From NCBI RefSeq assembly GCF_945859685.1, contig NC_079149.1, forward strand, positions 10,203,118-10,267,117: a DNA stretch of 64,000 bases, given 5' to 3'. Both the position numbers and the translations under genes were made by a program. This document shows positions 32,657 to 43,455 of this stretch, piece after piece. Under the pieces are notes generated by a model that was not told the DNA's origin, searched no databases, and saw nothing but the letters and a program-made list of their open reading frames with translations. Positions within the stretch are counted from its first letter, which is position 1. Each line of letters opens with the position of its first letter. The DNA is from Eupeodes corollae (taxonomy: Eukaryota; Arthropoda; Insecta; Diptera; Syrphidae).

Positions 32657-33920
32657 TTTATCGGGTGTTAATTTTAAAGCTTAAGGAATTGAAAAAACAA
32701 CGCAAGACAGATATTTCTGTTAAAATTAATTTATTTTAATTATAATATTGATTTCCAATCTCCAAATTTGGCTGATTAATTTTTGAAAACAAAAAATTGT
32801 CGAATATTTAACAGAAATGTCAGACTATTTAAATAAAAATGACATCTGAAGGGGGCCTAAGTAATCTAAAACACATTATTGGGCTTTGAAACGTCAATTC
32901 AAATGTTTTTATTTTTGGCAAGTTTATATTCTTAATTTATCCACTGTTGGATTAATGTAAACAGAAAACAGATAAAAATAAGAAATGCAAATATTTTATG
33001 CAGAAAATGTCTCGAATTCTTCGAAGACGCTGATAAAATAAAAGTTAAAAAAAAACCTTATGAATGCAGGATAGTTTTTTCTTTTTGTTGTATGAATATG
33101 TATTTTTAATTTCTATACACATCAAATTTCAATAGTATATTTTCAATATCATGAATGGGAACATATAGTTTTGTTTTTTTATTATTTTATCAGTAAAAGT
33201 TATCTATTTTTTATGTTGAATACAAATTATGTTATCTTTCGTATTGAGGGGGACTTTTATAGCATATTTAAGTGTTTAGTTAATGACTAATCACAAAATC
33301 ACCACCTGACAATACAAAACAAAAAAAATTGAAAGAATGGGAGTGACTAATAAACAAACAAAAATGTATTTCTATTTGTTTAACAAAAATAATATCTAAC
33401 GAAATATCATACCAAAAGAGTTCGATAACGGTTAAAATGAAGTATTTTTGCTCTGAATTTAACTTAGCTATTATAGCAACCTATATAATGTTAGAACAAG
33501 CTAGATATAAGTTTCATGTACAATTTCATTATATTTTGAATAGCTAGCTACGTAGGTACTAACGTAAATGTGTATATTATATTGAAAGCTTTTTATAATA
33601 TCAACAATGTTATCTTTTGTACTTTTTTTATACCAAAAATAATAAATAATAAATGCCTTTGTTTAAAAAAGCATGCGTTTTTTTTGTAGGTTCATTGGTT
33701 GATTAGCTGGCAGTACATGGTGTAGGTACATATGTTTATAATTTTAAGCGATAAGTTATTTTAAAACGTTTTTTTTTTAATTTGAAAAAAGTCAATTTTA
33801 AAATATAAAAATATGGTTTTAAGTTTCAATAGAAATAGGCACTTCTTTTATACTTTTAACTCGGCTCAATTTCAAATAGGACGCACGCTGAACTGAAGTT
33901 AGGTTAGATTCAAGTGGCTG
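32657..33920. other. AT-rich, no gene recognised
   Basis: 1.26 kb without long frames, terminal repeats or known motifs. Several poly-T and poly-A runs. Confidence 0.4.
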
Positions 33921-33927
33921 AGGACAG

Positions 33928-34188
33928 TTGTTGGCCCATTGTGATACCACAAGAATCTTAAGGTCTCCTACTCAGCAACTCTTTTCGTCAGTATCGGACA
34001 ACGCTAAACCACCGAAGCAGCTTAAAAATGTATTAATCTACTACCAAAACGTAAATGGACTTCGGATAAAGACCAACACGGTTTGCAAAATCATTAACAA
34101 TCTTCCTCACGATATCATAATATTGACGGAAAAATGGCTCAACAACTCTATATCGGACTCGGAGCTTTTTAAATCCTCGTGTCAAGTC
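33928..34188 (+). pseudogene. LINE endonuclease fragment, left part (D1)
   Basis: NVLIYYQNVNGLRIKTNTVC, then HDIIILTEKWLNNSISDSEL, is the start of an APE-type LINE endonuclease (QNV.GL..K and the catalytic LTE..L). The frame stops at the poly-T of the inserted LINEs. A likely continuation (RRDRNNSDDTNAVSGGILVA) lies at 38440-38577, so this LINE was split by the 4.2-kb nest between. Confidence 0.65.
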
Positions 34189-34225
34189 TTTTTTTTTATT
34201 TATTTATTACTTCAATGAACTTTTT
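34189..34225 (-). mobile_element. Probable 3' remnant of LINE C
   Basis: On the - strand this short piece reads as a LINE tail (GTTCATTGAAG, AATAAATAAATAAA, then A-run) touching D1. It lies left of LINE B's own A-run near 34220-34230, so it probably is the residual end of LINE C, which B invaded. If so, the piece of LINE C between here and 36930 was lost. Confidence 0.35.
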
Positions 34226-34266
34226 TTTTTTATAATTAGCAAACACTAAAAGGGTTTTTTATACCT

Positions 34267-36157
34267 TTAATATGCCAATAACACAGTGTGAGCATTTGGA
34301 AAAGAGGGAAGGGTTGGATAGGAGGTGTCGGTGTACATTGGTTTTAAATTTCTGAACATTGCAATGACAGGGAAAGATAGAGCGTGGCAAGGCGTTCCAC
34401 ATTCGCGTAGTACGGCTAAAAAAAGAATCTCTGTACTTGATAGTACGCGTCGATGTTCGAGTGATGTAAACGAGTTGATGATGTTAATATCACCAATTAT
34501 TTTAAAAGCTCTTTTTTGAATACTGTCCAAGAGGCTTAAATAAGTTACTGGAGCACCAGCCCAGAGATGAGAGTTATATTCAAGTTTTAGACGTATATAG
34601 GTTTTGTAGATTGTAGCCAGATCAGACGGAGAGAAAAATTTCTTGCAACGTCTCAAAAAACCTAGACATCTTGCGGCATTTTTGGCAACATCGCGTATGT
34701 GATCGCTCCACAAAAGGTGGTTGCTGATGCACATTCCGAGGATGTCAAGATTTTCTGTTTCGTTGATGCAAGACGCAAAGACGGTTTATCTCGCGTTAAC
34801 GATGCAAGACAGCATTGCGTTTTCGAAGCATTAAATTCCACACGATTTTTTATTCCCCATTGTACAATGCTGTGTAGGTCGGAATTTAATGACCTAATCA
34901 TATTTTGCCGTTGCAGTTCCACATCCGAAGAGGAGGGTTGTGAGTCTGGAAACGAATATGAAAAGCTAAGAGTGCTATCGTCAGCGAAACAATGTATTGG
35001 ATTAGAAGTAGCAGACAGGAGATCATTTATAAAAATGAGGAAGAGGGTCGGAGACAAAACGGAGCCCTGGGGCACACCAGCGTTTATTTTATGAGTTTCA
35101 GACTTGAATCCGTCCAAAACAACTTGTATTGAACGGTTCGAAAGAAAATTTCTAATCCAACGAAGAAGAGATTCGTCGATACCGAAAGCACGCATTTTCG
35201 ATAAGAGAGCAAGATGCCAAACTTTATCAAATGCCTTTGAAATATCAAGTGCAATAATCTTACTTTCTCCAAAACGATGTAAAGATCTGTTCCACTGTTC
35301 GGTGAGATGAACCATGAGATCACCAGTGGACCTACGAAAGCCGTATTGCCGGTCATTAAGAAGCTTCCGTTCCTCAAGATATTTCTTAAGCTGATAATTA
35401 ATCAGCGTTTCCATGACCTTAGAAAGAAGGGACGTTAGTGCTATCGGTCGGTAATTTGTGGGAGAAGAAGATTTGCCTTTTTTTGGAATTGGCTGAACAA
35501 ATGCAGTTTTCCAACTACTCGGAACGAGCCCAGAAGAATAGGATAGATGGAAAAGCTTACGCAGTGGTTTTGCTAGCGTGGAAGAACACCTCTTCAGAAT
35601 AATAGCGGGGATACCATCTGGGCCAGCGGATTTATGAATGTTGAGATCTTTAAGAACTCTCGCCACAGTTCGAGTACGAAAAAAGATTGGTCCCATAGAA
35701 TCATTTACGCGTTCAAGAACTGGGGGAGTCATGACACTATGGTGGAATTTTCGGCGAACTGCCTTGCAAATAAGTTGGCTTTATCAATAGAGCTAACTAA
35801 AGGAGTGTCATTGACAACAAGCGTAGGAACCGAGGAAGAGGAAGAATTCCTCATGTTTTTTACAAATGACCAAAAATTCTTACTGCCTTTGGGACATTGC
35901 AGTATTTTTCGCCGTAATTTTTGGTCATGTAAAAATTTGGTCCTTCGAATATAGGCGTTGCAGGCCTTCCTGGCTTGCTTAAACTTTTTCCGGTTTTCCT
36001 CAGTTGGGTTGGCTTTAAAACACCGGAAGCTCACCTCTTTCTCCTTGATAACCTCTTTGCAGCTCGAATCGAACCATGATTTAACCTTGGGTTTAATACT
36101 TTTAACCCTATTCGGGATAAACGTTTCCATTCCCAAATGAATAATACTAGAAATCAT
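34267..36157 (-). pseudogene. LINE B linker, reverse transcriptase and C-terminus
   Basis: 36157-35729 carries the linker (SWFDSSCKEVIKEKEVSFRC). 35732-34662 carries the RT: NIHKSAGPDGIPAIILKRCS, FVQPIPKKGKSSSPTNYRPI, IIALDISKAFDKVWHLALLS (motif A), INAGVPQGSVLSPTLFLIF (B), HCFADDSTLSFSYSF (C, FADD) and NRVEFNASKTQCCL. After a frameshift near 34690, 34734-34267 holds the C-terminal ...RDVAKNAARCLGFLRRCKKF and SLLDSIQKRAFKIIGD. Two or three shifts inactivate it, but all catalytic Asp residues remain. Confidence 0.82.
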
Positions 36158-36171
36158 ATCTGCACTGGAGT

Positions 36172-36930
36172 CTATGTCGCTACCGAGGAAGCATAGCGAC
36201 CAGTTAAAGATCCTGAAAAAATTATTGAGACCGTCCCAGTTGGCTTTCTCGTACTGCCAAACGAGAAATTAGCAGATATAACACTATGGTCCGATGTGCC
36301 TAGAGGCGTCAATACAATGATTGTGTACTTATCAGGATCAGAAGTGAGAAACAAGTCAAGGGTATTTTCTGCTCGGCCGTTAACGTCTGATATTCGAGTA
36401 GGCTCATTGACAAGCTGAGTAAGATGGTTAAACTCAGCAAAAATCTCAGCACACATTCCTTCTGGCGTTGTCTGGCCCGAATGGCGAAGCCACGAAGAAT
36501 TGTGAACATTGAAATCGCCCGTAATAACGATTTCAGTGTGAAGATACAGGGAGACAATTCTTTGTATGGAGTCAGACAGAGCATCAAATTCCTGAGAAGT
36601 TGAAACTCTGTCCAGGTTTGGGCTCCTATAAAGAAAACAATAGTGAATGATGTGCTTATTCACGGAAAGTTTTAACCACATGAAATTAAAAAGGGAGTTG
36701 GTACAATGACCGTATTGTGGTAAAAGTTGATATGCAACATCATTCCTAATATATATGGCGAGAACATGGTGTGAGAAGAATAATGGCACTAAGCAATACC
36801 CATGAATAAAAAATTCAGCAGGATCGGAATCTTCACCTACTTGGGTTTCACTCAATGTCAAAACAGATGGTCTGTTAGAATTAATGTGGATGTATACAGA
36901 CAGAAAATTCGATCTTAGCCCACGAACAAA
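36172..36930 (-). pseudogene. LINE B APE endonuclease
   Basis: About 250 residues: VLTLSETQVGEDSDPAEFFI (catalytic Glu), YCFLYRSPN, VITGDFNVHNSSWLRHSG (GDFN), NEPTRISDVNGRAENTLDLF and LGTSDHSVISANF (SDH). These are all the signature blocks of AP-endonuclease-like LINE nucleases. The frame ends near 36172 and the protein continues, shifted, at 36157. Confidence 0.8.
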
Positions 36931-38430
36931 ATATTTTTTAAAATTTTTGACATTTTCAACTTTTTTCGCAATTTTTGCACATATATATTTAGCATGGTCT
37001 TTAAAATTCAATTAATTATCTAAAATAACACCCAGATATTTCATGTTATTTACACACTCAATTTGACAACCATTTATACAAACTAGCACAGGAACTCTTA
37101 TTTTCAATTCCATACATTTAGTTTTGTTTACATTTAGACTAAGCTTATTTGCTTGAAGCCACCGGTTAATGTTTTCTAAATCTGCATTAATTTTTAATTT
37201 TATCTTTTTGATCTTTTCCAGAGATATAAATTAAGGTATCATCGGCAAAAAGGACAATTTTACAATATTTAAGAACACTTTTGAAATCATTTATATACAA
37301 CAGGAACAAAAGAACACCTAAAAGAGCACCTTGTGGAACTCCTAATTTAATCTTCATTGAATCGGAAATCTCATTATCGAACTTTTGTCCGTTGGGATCT
37401 TCCATTAAGATATACGAAATAAACCAATTGTATTCTGTGTCAGTAATTCCATAAAGTTTAAGTTTTGTTAGAAGAATATTTCGATCTATTGTTGCGAATT
37501 CCCGTTTGAAATCAAGAAACACTGATAAATGACTCCTTTACCCTGATCTATGTCTTTTCGCCATTCGCTTGTGATGTGATTCAATGTTGTTTCACAGGAG
37601 TATCTAGTTCGGAATCCAGATTGCTCAATAGCCAAGATATTGTTATTTTCGACATATGAAGTAAGTTGCTCACTGACTATACGTTCAAGGATCTTTTCGA
37701 ACATCTGCAACATATTTATCGGACGGAAATTCTCGCAGTTGCTAGTACCTACTACTTTTTCAACTGGCACAATAGTGGATTCCTTCCAAAGGTTAGGGAA
37801 AATCCCATTTAAAAGTGATTTATTCACTAACTTCATGAAAACTGGGCTTATTATTTCTATTGAATCGTATATTATATCTCTTTTTATACCATAAATGTCT
37901 TTTTTATTATGGCACTTTTTTATCACATCACAAATAGAGTTTTGATGACAGTATCTAAACTTAAATCTAGTAGCTACGCTTATCACAGGTTGTTCAAATT
38001 GCACATATGGAATCGCTTCATTAATATCACAAATGCTTGTTAAACTTATTAGCTATTAGTTTTTTTATCTTTCACTTTTTCTTGTCCAAATTCTATGCTA
38101 CCACTACAGTTTTTATTTACATTTTCCTTCAAAATAAAAGTTTTAAGCATTTTCCACACTCCTTTTTGGTCACCTGATCTTGATTCGATTTGTTCATATA
38201 CACTCGTATATTTGTTATTAGCTTCTTTTATTTCTTCCTTATATTTTCTGCAAATATCTTTGTACTTTGCCCAGTTTTCAGTTGTGTTATAGTACGATGC
38301 AATTCTATAGGCTTATATTTTTTCACGTTTTAAAGTTTGAAGTTCCGAAATAAAACATTTATGTTCGTCATGCTGACTAAAAACTTTTTCAGTTGTCATT
38401 GTGTGAACACAGGTTTTTATTTTTCTGTCA
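36931..38430 (-). mobile_element. LINE C: 5'-truncated, interrupted at its 3' side by LINE B
   Basis: The - strand begins in the linker (YYNTTENWAKYKDICRKYKE) and runs through the RT. It ends at FKDHAKYICAKIAKKVENVK where LINE B begins. The right flank is the D1 endonuclease. TGTCAA occurs near both outer junctions (34178 and 38429) and might be a remnant of its target duplication. Confidence 0.65.
37020..38004 (-). pseudogene. LINE C reverse transcriptase (broken)
   Basis: NLWKESTIVPVEKVVGTSNC, FRPINMLQMFEKILERIVSE and QSGFRTRYSCETTLNHI (37870-37580), then MFLDFKREFATIDRNIL (motif A, with the conserved KAFD changed to REFA), KLGVPQGALLGVLLFLLYIN (B) and IVLFADDTLIYIS (C, FADD). Finally LQANKLSLNVNKTKCM and VNNMKYLGVILDNEL follow. 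One frameshift near 37510 separates the halves. Confidence 0.75.
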
Positions 38431-38439
38431 AACAATTCG

Positions 38440-38577
38440 ACGTGATCGTAATAACTCTGACGATACAAACGCCGTAAGTGGCGGAATTCTTGTCGCTATC
38501 AACAATACTTTCACTGGTTACCTGATTGACGACTTTCGATCAACATACATCAAATTGCTATGCTTAAAAACTAAAAT
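38440..38577 (+). pseudogene. LINE endonuclease fragment, right part (D1)
   Basis: RRDRNNSDDTNAVSGGILVA followed by INNTF and IKLLCLKT is the middle of an APE-type endonuclease of the Jockey/CR1 kind (RRDR...GGGVLIAV). It is the likely continuation of the fragment ending at 34188. Sequence to the right belongs to a different LINE. Confidence 0.6.
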
Positions 38578-40615
38578 GGCAACAGGACATTGCGATCGAC
38601 GCACGACACTCCTTCAGTATACAGAATATCCAACAACATTGACTCGGACCACTACCTCGTTGTAGCCAAGGTACGGCTACGGATATCCCGATCTAAGCCA
38701 AAACAAGGAAGTACTGTGAGAAGATTCGACGTTAGACGGCTATAATCGCAAGAGACTGCCATGTCCTTTTCCGATCGAGTCTCTAATAACCTCTTAAGGA
38801 GTCCTATGCTGCCTGTATTAAGCATTGAAAACTAGTGGCAACATTGCCTTGCAGCCATCAGAGATGCCGCCTCTGAAGTGCTAGGTTTCACACGGCCACC
38901 ACAGCGAAACCCCTGGTTTGACAACGAATGCCGGCAAGCGCACGCAGCGAAACAAGAGGCATACCAAACGGCTACGAGCAGAAGAGGGGAGAGGAACACC
39001 GGCTTTTTAGATTTAAAAAAAAGAGAGCATGAGAAGCGCGCGATCTAGGAGATAGATGGATGTGTCACAACAGGAATGAGGTTCGTAAATTTTATCAAAA
39101 TTTACCAAAAGGTAAAAAAATCATCCCAAGGGTATCAGCCACGAACCGAAGCCTGTAGGACGATCGGGGGAACATCGTAGTAGAACCGCAGTCGATACTG
39201 AGAATATGGAAAGATCACTTCTCCAAATTATATAACGGCGATGACGAACCGAATTCCGCTGTAAGGGAGATAGAACCACTCAACCTCGACCACGCAGATC
39301 AACAATTCCGCCTACCCGACCTTGACGAAGTGAAGATAGCTATATCTAAACTTAAGTCAAACATAGCTACCTAACTATTCTCATCTGCAAAATATGGTCA
39401 GAAGAAAGCATGCCCGATGAGTGGAATCTCAGCATATTATGCCGATACATAAGAAAGGAGATCCTCTAAATTGCGCCAACTACAGAGGCATCAGTCTCCT
39501 TATCATTGCGTATAAGATCCTCTTTGCCGTATTATGTGAACGTCCACTATCGACTAAATATTCGGACTACGGCAGATCTTGGAAAAAACCTAGGAGCTTC
39601 AAATCGATACCCACCATCTCTTTATCTATTTTAAAGCCGCGTATGACACCATCTGTAGGGAAGAGCTCTACCGAGCAATGTCTAGTTTTAGCATCCCTGT
39701 CAAACATATCCGTTTGTGCAGAATGACTTTGGAGAATGCACGCTGCTCCATCAAGGTCGGAAAAGATCTCACCGATGCATTTGATGTCAAAAAAGGTTTT
39801 AGACAAGGCGATGCACTGTCATGCGACTTCTTCAACATCGTTATGGAAAGAATTGAGCAAAACTCAACCGTCAACACTAGAGGCACAATCTTCCAAAGAT
39901 CCATCTAATTACTCGGATACGCAGATGATATTGACATAATTGGAAGATCAAAGCGTGATGTCAGTGGAGCGTTTTTGAGCATTGCGACGGAAGCGAAGAA
40001 GATGGGTTTAGTGGTCAATGAGGGCAAGACCAAGTATATGCTGTCATCAAAAAAGGACACTGAACGACGACGTATTGGACAAAACGTCACCATGGACAGC
40101 TATAACTTTGAGGTAGTTAAGTACTTTGTCTACCTAGGCACCGCTATAAACACATACAACGACACCAGCGCTGAAATCAAACGAAGAATAACTCTTGCAA
40201 ATCGCTGCTTCTGTGGACTTAGAAGGCAATTGAGAAGTAAAGTCCTCTCTCGAGCATCTAAAATCACCATCTATAAGACACTCATCATCCCGGTTCTCAT
40301 TTATGGCGCTGAGGCCTGGAGAATGAAGGAGAAGATATAACGACGAACTGTACGGGCTGTACAGCGACACTGACCTAGTTAGCAAAATTAAAGTCCAACG
40401 CTCCAGCCCGCAAGGTCTTCGAATCCAATCCCGAGGGGCGGCGCAGTAGAGGAAGACCGCGACTCAGGTGGTGCACCCAGCTGGGAGAGGACCTCAACCA
40501 ACTTGGCTTGCGAAACTGGAGACAGCTAGCTAGGGACCGAGCTTGCTGGAAACGCGTTTTGGTTGAGGCCCAGGTCCGCCCCGGACTGTAGCGCCACCTT
40601 AAGTAAGTAAGTAAG
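38578..40615 (+). mobile_element. LINE D2: (TAAG)n-tailed LINE, candidate SINE partner
   Basis: 5'-truncated inside the endonuclease (NIDSDHYLVVAKVRLR at about 38635), followed by a linker (RNPWFDNECRQAHAAKQEAY), RT and C-terminus. It ends CGGACTGTAGCGCCACC then TTAAG and TAAG repeats (40582-40614). Relatives: LINE E on the - strand (43.5-45.4 kb) and the 377-bp insertion at 41388-41764. The last 33 bases before the tail resemble the SINE 3' end. Clade uncertain; the protein type resembles those annotated as craniofacial development protein 2-like plus RT. Confidence 0.75.
39421..40340 (+). pseudogene. LINE D2 reverse transcriptase (broken)
   Basis: HIMPIHKKGDPLNCANYRGI opens the RT. Motif A is in a shifted frame near 39625 (a KAAYDTICREELYRA-like read). 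CSIKVGKDLTDAFDVKKGFR with QGDALSCDFFNIV is motif B, and LLGYADDIDIIGRSKRDV is motif C after a stop at 39906-39908. MGLVVNEGKTKYMLSSKKD, FVYLGTAINTYNDTSAEIKR and VLIYGAEAW then follow to 40340. At least three lesions. Confidence 0.78.
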
Positions 40616-40639
40616 CAAATAGATGTGAAATATTTCCAG

Positions 40640-41960
40640 AAGCCAGAATTTCAAACCTGAATTATACGGTTTAAAGGAAAGCCTTAGTAACTACGAAAAC
40701 TCGAAGAACGTCAAAGCGTTTTGACTTGACTATAGTCCTGCAGAGTTTTTACGATCACAACAATATTGAGCGAGCGAGCTGCTACACCAACTTATTAAGA
40801 GCTTTCCTGAAGAGCTACAAAAGGAATGATTGTCAAGCTCTCACAAAAAGAAACCTTACAACTGGAGAGGAGTACGCGTTCTTCCATCATTAGCTTAGAT
40901 AAAAACTCGATGCCGAACAAGCGGAATTCCGCACTGGAACTTCTTATATGGATCACTTTAACACCTAGGAGTCATTATCAGTGCATTCAATACTTTCACT
41001 TATTCACCTGCTGTTCATCGATTAAAAAAAACTTTATATGTGATGGACCCATCTTCCATGAGGTAAGGTTGTCAGAAGAGTCATAAATTCTAAGTGGGTT
41101 AAGGCAAGGCTATATACAATCACCAATACTGTTTCAGTTGGTAATACGTGACGTAATGCACAAATGACAACAAAAGTTGGGGCTAAATATCAACTCGCAA
41201 AAAATGAAAATAACAGCTTCCTTATAATATTTCTGGAGAACTAGTAGAGCTGGTAGAAGGTTTCCAAGACAAAGGCTGTCAAAAAAATGAAGAAGCAAAA
41301 CTTTTAGCTTTACTATCAAGCTACGACAATACCGCTCCAATGTTGAATCCATGCTTTTAACGGTGCATATTTTGAAAAGTCATAGACTTACTTACTTAAG
41401 GTGGCGCTACAGTCCTGTTTGAACTAGGGCCTCGCCCAACAAACTTCTCTATCTAGCTCGGTCCCTAGCTAGACGTCTCACTTTCCAATTGCGCGCGCCA
41501 CCTGATCCGCGGTCTTCCTCTACTGCGCTGTCCTGTGGGTGTGGATTCGAAGACTTTCCGGCCGGAGCATTGGTTTCCATGCGCTCTACGTGATCCAGCC
41601 ATCTTAGTCGTTGAAATTTTACCCTTCTGTCTAAGTCTACGTCGCTGTACAGCCCGTATAGCTCGCCGTTCCATCTTCTTCTTCACTCCCCTTCGAGACC
41701 GTAGATCACACGAAGAACTTTTCTCTCGAACCGACCCAAGGTGCTTTCATCCGCTTTTGTCATAGTCATAGACACTTACTCAAAAAAGCTGCAAATGTTT
41801 GTTACTAAATGCCTTCGATGCCTCTTCCAGATTTTCTGTCCCAACCACATCTCCCATGTTTAGCTACATGCAAGGACGGGTCAGGCACGAATAGCCTCTA
41901 AAATACAAATACGAATAGGAAAATGGGTTGAAAATACCGTTTGAAAAGGCAACGACGGTT
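40640..41960 (+). mobile_element. LINE H fragment, interrupted by a truncated LINE
   Basis: Broken RT of another LINE: AEQAEFRTGTSYMDHFNT, CDGPIFHEVRLSEES, LSGLRQGYIQSPILFQLVIR (motif B), then ISGELVELVEGFQ, LLSSYDNTAPMLN and, after the insert at 41388-41764, KLQMFVTKCLRCLFQIFCPN and a degraded RKWGWIGH-like end. The catalytic YADD region is not readable. Removing the insert joins ILKSHRHLLKKLQMFVTK, confirming that it is one element. Confidence 0.6.
41388..41764 (-). mobile_element. 377-bp 5'-truncated copy of the (TAAG)n-tailed LINE
   Basis: The - strand ends GGACTGTAGCGCCACC plus TTAAG and TAAG repeats at 41388-41400. The coding part is the family's C-terminus (GQRSRGRPRIRWRAQLE, DRELDREVC-like). 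GTCATAGAC lies on both sides (41379-41387 and 41765-41773), a 9-bp or longer target duplication. Its 3' sequence AGGCCCTAGTTC...GGACTGTAGCGCCACC is the closest match in the window to the SINE tail. Confidence 0.85.
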
Positions 41961-42840
41961 GCAGAAGAGTTTGGGAGATAGATGAGATAATTTTCTTTAA
42001 ATCGTACATAATATGTAGTAGAAGAAGTTCAATTCCTAAGTCCGAGTAATTTAGTAAGTTACAAAATAAAATACCTATTATATTAAAAATACAAAATTTA
42101 ATTTCTAATGGTTACATTTTAAGGACTGAATATGAAACACTCTTAAATAGAAGAAATAACATCGCGAATATTAAAAAATATAAATTATAAAATGCCAAAA
42201 GATAAAAAAAACGACACCTAAAACTTTCTCAACAAAACTTGGGTAAGAATCTTCATTGAGTTTCTATTTTTATTTTTCTACTTTTTGTAACTAAGTACAA
42301 AACAATTATTAAAATACACCTACTTTACTCTACACTCTATTCACATTTTGTCTACCGGTAATTTCCAGTCAATTTACATATATAATTGCTGATAATTCTC
42401 GAACTGGTGGGAAGGTAGGTGTAGATAGGTGTTTCTCAATTAATTTACAGTCATAGTAGTTTCATAACAACTAACGACACTTTGTTGTTGTAAGTTTATA
42501 CCACGTACTAGAGTTTAATTGACTTTTTTAAAAACCAATGAGTAAGAAATGGAACTGTTATCAAACTTTCTTCATACCTATATTTTCGATAAACTACATA
42601 GAGCCATAAAGCTTTCATCATCATCAGTCATCAATTTGGTAATTTTTCAACAGACTGTAGAAAATAAAAGTGTTACAGTTTTTTCTTGAAATTAAGGAAT
42701 TGATGTACATATATCAAGAAAGCCTTCTTTTATGTAATGAAAACAACAAATTAAAATCGACATTTAACATACTTTAGAGCAAAAATACTCCACTGTGTGT
42801 CATTCATCTGCGTATGGCCTAGTTAATGGTTTCTGTTGAC
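41961..42840. other. AT-rich, no gene recognised
   Basis: No known motif or terminal repeat seen. Short frames only. Confidence 0.4.
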
Positions 42841-42954
42841 CGTTTATCATTTTGTCTGAATTGAATTTTGATTTATTTGCCAAGAAGAAGTTTCACTCCA
42901 AAAGTCCGCAAGTTAAAAACAAAACAAAAATTTCTCGAAATCAAAATTCAAAAC

Positions 42955-43095
42955 AAACACAGCACAGTCACAGTCATAGCCTTGAAAAAGTGCACCTCTG
43001 CCACCGCCATCGCTATCGCCATAGCCACAGCTATAGCTATAGCAATAGCAACAACGCTGAATCAAGTAAGATGATGATAATAATAATAATAAAAA
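42955..43095 (+). repeat. Low-complexity CACAGT/ATAGC-rich and (ATA)n tract
   Basis: Runs of CACAGTCACAGTCATAGCC, CCATCGCTATCGCCATAGCC, GCTATAGCTATAGCAATAG and then (ATA)n near 43070-43093. The His/Ser- or Ala/Thr-rich frames here come from these repeats and are not evidence for a gene. Confidence 0.7.
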
Positions 43096-43149
43096 GCACA
43101 GGGAGTGGAGATGTAGCAGAAGAAGCCATAAACCTAATCACCACCTGAT

Positions 43150-43455
43150 ATGAGTGTTCTATATATCTAACCAGCGTAACCAATTTCAATTCACTTAGCT
43201 TGAACTGCTTGAAATGTTGTCTCAAGAAAAGGGCAAGACCAAGATACCGTGAAACAACTAAGCGAGTATAGGTTAGTATATAAAAGTGAAGTAAGAAGAA
43301 TCGATGAAAGTTATAAACTTTAGAGTTCCAAGTAAGATACAAATGTGGATAAGAAGGTATTTGATGTAGAGATAGATGTAGATGCATAGTTCACAGGGGG
43401 TTTTCCCCTTACAGCTCTAACTTTACAATAACAATGTATCATATAAGTTCAAGAG
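43150..43455. other. No gene recognised
   Basis: Spacer between the low-complexity tract and LINE E. Nothing supported. Confidence 0.35.

Larger units (their letters stand above)
34226..36930 (-). mobile_element. LINE B: nearly full ORF2 of a CR1/Jockey-group retrotransposon
   Basis: Read on the - strand, it starts at the endonuclease (RGLRSNFLSVYIHINSNRPS near 36930), passes through a linker and RT, and ends in an A-run near 34225. Its 5' flank is RT of LINE C in the same orientation, so B inserted into C. Only a few frameshifts separate the domains, which makes it the best preserved LINE in this cluster. Confidence 0.8.

Noticed and set aside
42852..43148. His/Ser-rich open frame
   Set aside because: Generated by simple repeats (CACAGT, ATAGC, ATA). 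No start context, splice or family support.
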